The position numbers were made by a program, and so were the translations under genes. This document shows positions 59,237 through 64,000 of a DNA stretch of 64,000 bases, piece by piece (the stretch's first letter is position 1; each line of letters opens with the position of its first letter). The stretch spans positions 717,001 to 781,000 of the forward strand of contig JAGFBZ010000853.1 of assembly GCA_018398805.1 (NCBI GenBank). Direction: 5' to 3'. Source of the DNA: Hirundichthys speculiger (Eukaryota > Chordata > Actinopteri > Beloniformes > Exocoetidae). The notes below the pieces were generated by a model. It worked only from the letters and a program-made list of their open reading frames with translations, was not told the origin of the DNA and searched no databases.

Positions 59237-59985
59237 AGTTAGATTCAAGACTCAAAGTGTTTATTGTCATATGCACATAAAAACAAGTTCTCTGAGCACT
59301 GAAATTCTTGCTTTGCTCTCCACACAAATGCTAATAAAAAATAAAAAGAATACAATAGGACAAGATAAAAATACAATAAATATAAAAACAAAAAGGCAGA
59401 GAAGAAATGTACAAAGTGTTTTTTATTTACATGTGCAAGTTATGCAGGTTATTGTGTCCAAATGTGCAGTGGTGAGGTAGACATTGTTTGCAATTCCTGT
59501 CAGCTGTTCAGGAGTCTGATGGCAGAGGGGAAGGAAGAGTTTCTTAGCCTGGAGGTTCTGCATTTCACATTTCTGTACCTCCAGCCTGAGGGTAGTCCAC
59601 CCACAACCGTCCATGTTGGGGGTGGGTGGGGTCTTTGAGTATGGAGGCAGCTCTCCTGTGGACTCTGTGGTGGTTGATGCTCTGCAGAGACGGCAGCGGA
59701 GCCATAACCACTCTCTGCAGGCGACCACGGTCCGCAGCAGTAGTGCTGCCGTACCGCGGCGTGATGCAGATGGTTAAGATGCTCTCAACGACGCAGCTGT
59801 AGAAGTTGCTGTAGAGGATCTTGGGCGAGATGCCAAACTTCTTCAGCCTCCTCAGGAAATACAGCCATTGTTGAGGCCTTCTTGACCAGATGTGATGTGT
59901 TTAGTGTCCAGGTGAAGTCCTGAGTGATGTGGTCACCCACTCTTCATCTGATGGTAGAGGCTACTGTCCAGCGCTGTCTTAGATA
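59237..59985 (-). mobile_element. Non-LTR retrotransposon (Rex1/L2-like), 3' part, minus strand
   Basis: Reading the minus strand: DLTWTLNTSHLVKKA-like sequence with frame damage near 59920, then LKKFGISPKILYSNFYSCVV, GRLQRVV, SLQSIHHHRVHRRAASILKD and NSFLPSAIRLLNS. This is the C-terminal end of LINE reverse transcriptases common in fish. The 3' UTR ends with ATGACAATAAACACTTTGAG at 59270-59250. Confidence 0.75.
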
Positions 59986-59989
59986 CTGC

Positions 59990-60310
59990 CCATCTTGTGA
60001 TAAAAAGGGCATCTCTCTTCTCATCCAGTACTGACACCACTTTTTATAACAGCATCCTGCCACTCTGCACTACTACTGCAATTTCTTCATCTTTTTTTTG
60101 ACTAAAAATACTATTTGTATTGTTGCATCTTCTGTTTTTGAACTACTATTTACACTATCCCTTGTATATAGTAGTTTGTTAATTAAAACCTGTTTTATTT
60201 TAATTTTTGAAATGTATCCTCTGTACATTGAGAGCAAGTTAACCAAAGCCAAATTCCTTTGTGTCTGCAAACCTTACTAATGAAGTTGATTCTGATGCTG
60301 ATTCTTTTTG
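59990..60310 (+). mobile_element. LINE 3' end, plus strand
   Basis: CTTGTATATAG, then GTACATTGAGAGCAAGTTAA CCAAAGCCAAATTCCTT and the tail GATTCTGATGCTGATTC, a common 3' terminus of fish LINEs with a GATTCT-type end repeat. Abuts the minus-strand LINE almost directly. Confidence 0.6.
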
Positions 60311-63300
60311 GGACCTAAGATCATCCTGGCTATGGTCCAGGAGTAATTTAACACCAATAATCTTAGTCTGGATAAAAGTGAAAAATCCTAAATCAAAAAA
60401 TGAATGAAAACAATGAATCACAGTTGCTCGGTGCATGGAATATCATTTGGTCCAGTAAATGTGGCCTTCAGATTGTTTTCACTCTGAATGGCTACACTCA
60501 TGGCTACACTATATATAGATATACATATATATATATATCTTTTTTTCTTTTTAACTTTCCTGGTATGCTTATTTCTACACATGTAAGTGTTGGAGCAAGG
60601 AAGTGCAAACACTCAGAAGTTATAGCCACCCCGAGTAAGAGTCACAGTTAGTTCCTATTGTCAGTGGTAATGCTGCTTGCAACTGAACCAACAACTTAAT
60701 ATCACTGATTCAATCTGACCATTAAATCATTTTAGTCAGAGGCAAATGGAGAGCTGTTTGCTGTTTATCAGACTGAAAGGCTTCCTCTTGCTCATTTAAT
60801 GATAGCATTACAGTAATATAGGTGTTTACGATAGGTGTGGGGCTTATTTAGAGTTAATAAAACATTCTCTTTCCTATGTAATGAAGGATGTTGTTTGACA
60901 TAAGTGCTTTTTGTTTGTTCTGTTTGGTCTCAAGTGTGAGAGAGAACCATTAACTTGAGACAAACATTTTTACCAGTGGTTTGTGAAAGCCTTCTCTGAC
61001 ATGAGAGCTGTGATGCACAGCTTCTTGAGTGTCTTTGCTGTGTCCTAAACAGCAGGGAGATGATGAAGTTTGACAATTAAAATGATATGTTCTGAATACA
61101 ACACATAGGAATAAAAATATATATGTATAAATGTGTTGTTTTGTTAGTAAGAGATTGTGAATTTAGATGTAACATTGGTTTTAATGTAAAAAGTGGCTTA
61201 TGGGGAAAAAAAAGTAACAATACAGTTGAGGTCTGTACTGTGTAAATGTAATTCAGGGAGCTGCTTCCACATGATTCATCAACATGACACACACCAACAG
61301 TAAAACCTGCAAGTGAGCACAAAATGCCTAAATGCAGTAGGTGGAGCTCTTGCAGAAAAAAGGCATTAGTGTTTTTTTAATAGGGCAGGCTAGCAAAAGG
61401 GATATAGTTGACAAAATATGAAACAGAATGTGTGTTTTTGTGTTAAATTTGATAATGTTTCCCTCGGGTTTCCAGGAGCCTGTGGATTGGAGAGAGTCAA
61501 GCACATGACAGACCTTCAAAAAGCAGCTATTTAAACGTTCCAGTTAACGGGACCCTCCAAACAGCCAAACCGCTTCAAAAGGCAGCCAAACAAGATCCAT
61601 ATTGTTCAATGGCATGCCCAAAGTGGCCATAACCCTAGCACAGGCCCATAAACAACATGTAATTGGTTTAATTATCATATAATTTGAAAAATATGTTTTA
61701 ATATAGGGTTTGTCCTTTTATTTACCCAGAGTGAAGTGGAAATAAGACTCAAGCCCAGTAACGAATTCAATATGTTCATTATGTAAACACCTTAAGGAGG
61801 TGTAAGAGTGAGGGAAGACAGAGAACTAGAGAAGATGTAGAGAGTAAATATGAGTTTTTAAAGAAATCCTACTCATATACCAGGGTCTCCAAGCTAAGTT
61901 TTTAGTTTGAGAAAGCAGACAGGGGAATAGATAAAACATTATTAAATCAACCCTTCCTCCGCCTTTGTGGCAGTTTCTCACAGAGCTGGCAGATAATGGA
62001 ACTGACCAGCCGAGCATTTCACAACAACTGCTTCCTTCCTGGATGGAGATGCAACTGGTGGAGACGGATAAGAGAAGAAAACAAGTCAAAAGTGACAAAG
62101 AGCCTGTTCAAGAAAATTTGTGAGCTCCTCCCTTCAAATTGCAGAAGAGTGTAAATAAACTGCCTGCTGACTGCTGACCCCAAATCAATAGTCTCACTTT
62201 GGAACTTAACTGTTGAGTGTTAACGGAGGGTGATTCGTGCGTCAAAGTCTGCCAAAAAAACGTGTGAGAACACACTTTACCACAATCACAACACACAGGA
62301 ATGTTCAGCATGTTAACTTTAAATGCTGCTGACAGTCTGATGTGGATTGCCACAAATTTTTACTTGGCACAGCTACGATGACAATATGAAAATGAGATGG
62401 CAAAACCCAACCCAAGTCATGTCTGATCATGTATAATGAACTGGGAGCTGTGGCTACAATCACAGCACCTATTACAGAAATACTACAAGAGATTAAATCC
62501 TTGTGTGGCATGTTTTGCAATGAATAGCTGGAGGGAAATTTAATATTTTAGCATAAGTGTTGGTTTTCTTTTTAAATCAGCTGAGAAGCCGTGTACTGTG
62601 GAACTAATGATTTTGCACTTCTTAGTTTAATCAAACTGAAGAAAAAGCTATGCATGATTGGAAGCTCTGAAGAAATTCTCAGAATGAGCCGAGTGAATCA
62701 CATCTCCTTCACATGTAAAACCCTCTTCTCAGCTGAGTCTCACATGAAAACATGTAGAAGGTATGTTTGTCCACATCTCTAAAATGCAGCTTGTCACCAA
62801 TAGTGAGATTTGACAGAAATTAATGGAAATGGTTACATGGCAACACATCTGTAGACAGTTGTGCAGGGTAGTCTTCATGTGACATCATGGAAACACTGAA
62901 GAGTGAAATATGTCAGCCTTAACCATGTGTATTTCTACCAGCCTAAACATTTATTTTTATGCCAAAAGCTGACCATTGATGAGAGGGAAGGAAGTCAAAA
63001 AGTAAAAGGATTGTGGAAAATATATCACAAGATGGGTACTGAATTTGCAATTTGTCACATAGTCAATGTCTTTGCCCCCCTTTTTCTTTCTCTCTGAGTG
63101 TTTAGTAGCCAAATCAACAACGTCATGAATGCGTCATCACGTAACAAGATGTCAAATGAGGATCCATCACAGATTATCAAGATATCAAGCATCAATGTCA
63201 TCATGTTGCGATACGTCTAACATGCACATTGTCTCATTGCAAGTGTTCTAATGTGGATCACATCATGTAGCAAAAATAAGGCTGCAGCACTGTATTTAGA

Positions 63301-64000
63301 GAGGGAAGAGAATCAGTAAAATATCATTGTACAATTTTTTAAACCTTTATTTGAGCAGCCATGGAATAATCGGTAGTCTGTTGACCTCCATCTGTCAGGT
63401 TGGTGATCAAACAGCAGCCCCATCACATGCTAAAGTATCACAAGTAGGGATCACAAGCCAATGTTCTCATACTGCTGGCCCCAAATCTGGATAAATGGAA
63501 GGGTTGTGTAAGGCAGAGCATCAGATATAAAATCTATGCCAAATCAATATGCGGAACATGATGATCTGTATGGTGACCCCTAAAAAAGGAAAAACCTGAA
63601 AGAAGTTGGTTGTTTGCGATTGTACTAATTGCAATTTTTTGTGCTGTGGACCAATATAGCTATCACACGCTATCAAGCTAAAAGTTGTCTAATCACAAAG
63701 CAGCATGTGTGAATTTAGTCAGCATGCCGGCACTCTGGACTAGTCACATGACATGAGATTGCTCTGCTCCGCTGGAACATTAAACGTAATACCGCACCAG
63801 CAGTGTATAAACCAGAGGGACAGATGTAGCACCCCTGCGTACCCTTTCTTCACAGAGATAATCTCCGTTTTGTTTTGTCTCTGTTTGCTACCTCCCACAG
63901 CAAAACAGAGGCAAAACAAAAATGCCCCACCATTCCACCTCAGGGTTGTTCACACCACACACAAATGAAGTGGAAAATTGGCACTGGAGTTCTTCCATGA
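60311..64000. other. Intergenic DNA without recognised gene
   Basis: AT-rich sequence with a small (TA)n at 60510-60538. No open frame with family features, no recognised transposon end. Confidence 0.5.

Overview
The window is genomic DNA of a vertebrate, almost certainly a teleost fish. Genes are split by GT-AG introns, the proteins read as orthologues of vertebrate genes, and the repeats are fish-typical: Tc1-like and hAT DNA transposons, a tRNA-derived SINE, Rex/L2- and L1-like LINE pieces, a Ty3/Gypsy element with the Gmr1-type domain order, and long (TA)n arrays.

Three host genes occupy the first 20.5 kb. MGST3 (minus, coding exons 368-1813) encodes a 140-residue microsomal glutathione transferase/peroxidase of the MAPEG family. 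RSRP1 (plus, coding exons 3530-5943) encodes a 325-residue arginine/serine-rich protein and is divergent from MGST3. SYF2 (minus, coding exons 8174-20480) encodes the spliceosomal factor Syf2 in seven exons and is convergent with RSRP1. RSRP1 and SYF2 are also neighbours in the human genome, so this is a conserved linkage of two splicing-related genes. SYF2 carries one extra base in its last exon, which shifts the frame of its highly conserved C-terminus. RSRP1 carries a perfect 55-bp inverted repeat with two NRF1-type palindromes in the region read as its first intron.

From 20.5 kb to the end I recognise no host coding exon. This part is AT-rich intergenic DNA with microsatellites and many decayed transposable elements. 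The densest piece is 41262-49355. There the two ends of a Tc1-like transposon enclose an L1-like LINE tail, which is split by a Gypsy element with integrase ahead of reverse transcriptase/RNase H. That element is itself interrupted by two hAT elements with exact 8-bp target-site duplications, one of which contains a further 718-bp inverted-repeat element. The Gypsy element has lost its reverse transcriptase core and the start of its 3' LTR, and there is a perfect or near-perfect hairpin at both places.

I found no convincing new gene system. The most unusual features are the RSRP1 inverted repeat, the SYF2 frameshift, the five-level nest and the paired hairpins. All repeat family names rest on recognition of motifs and ends, not on a database search.
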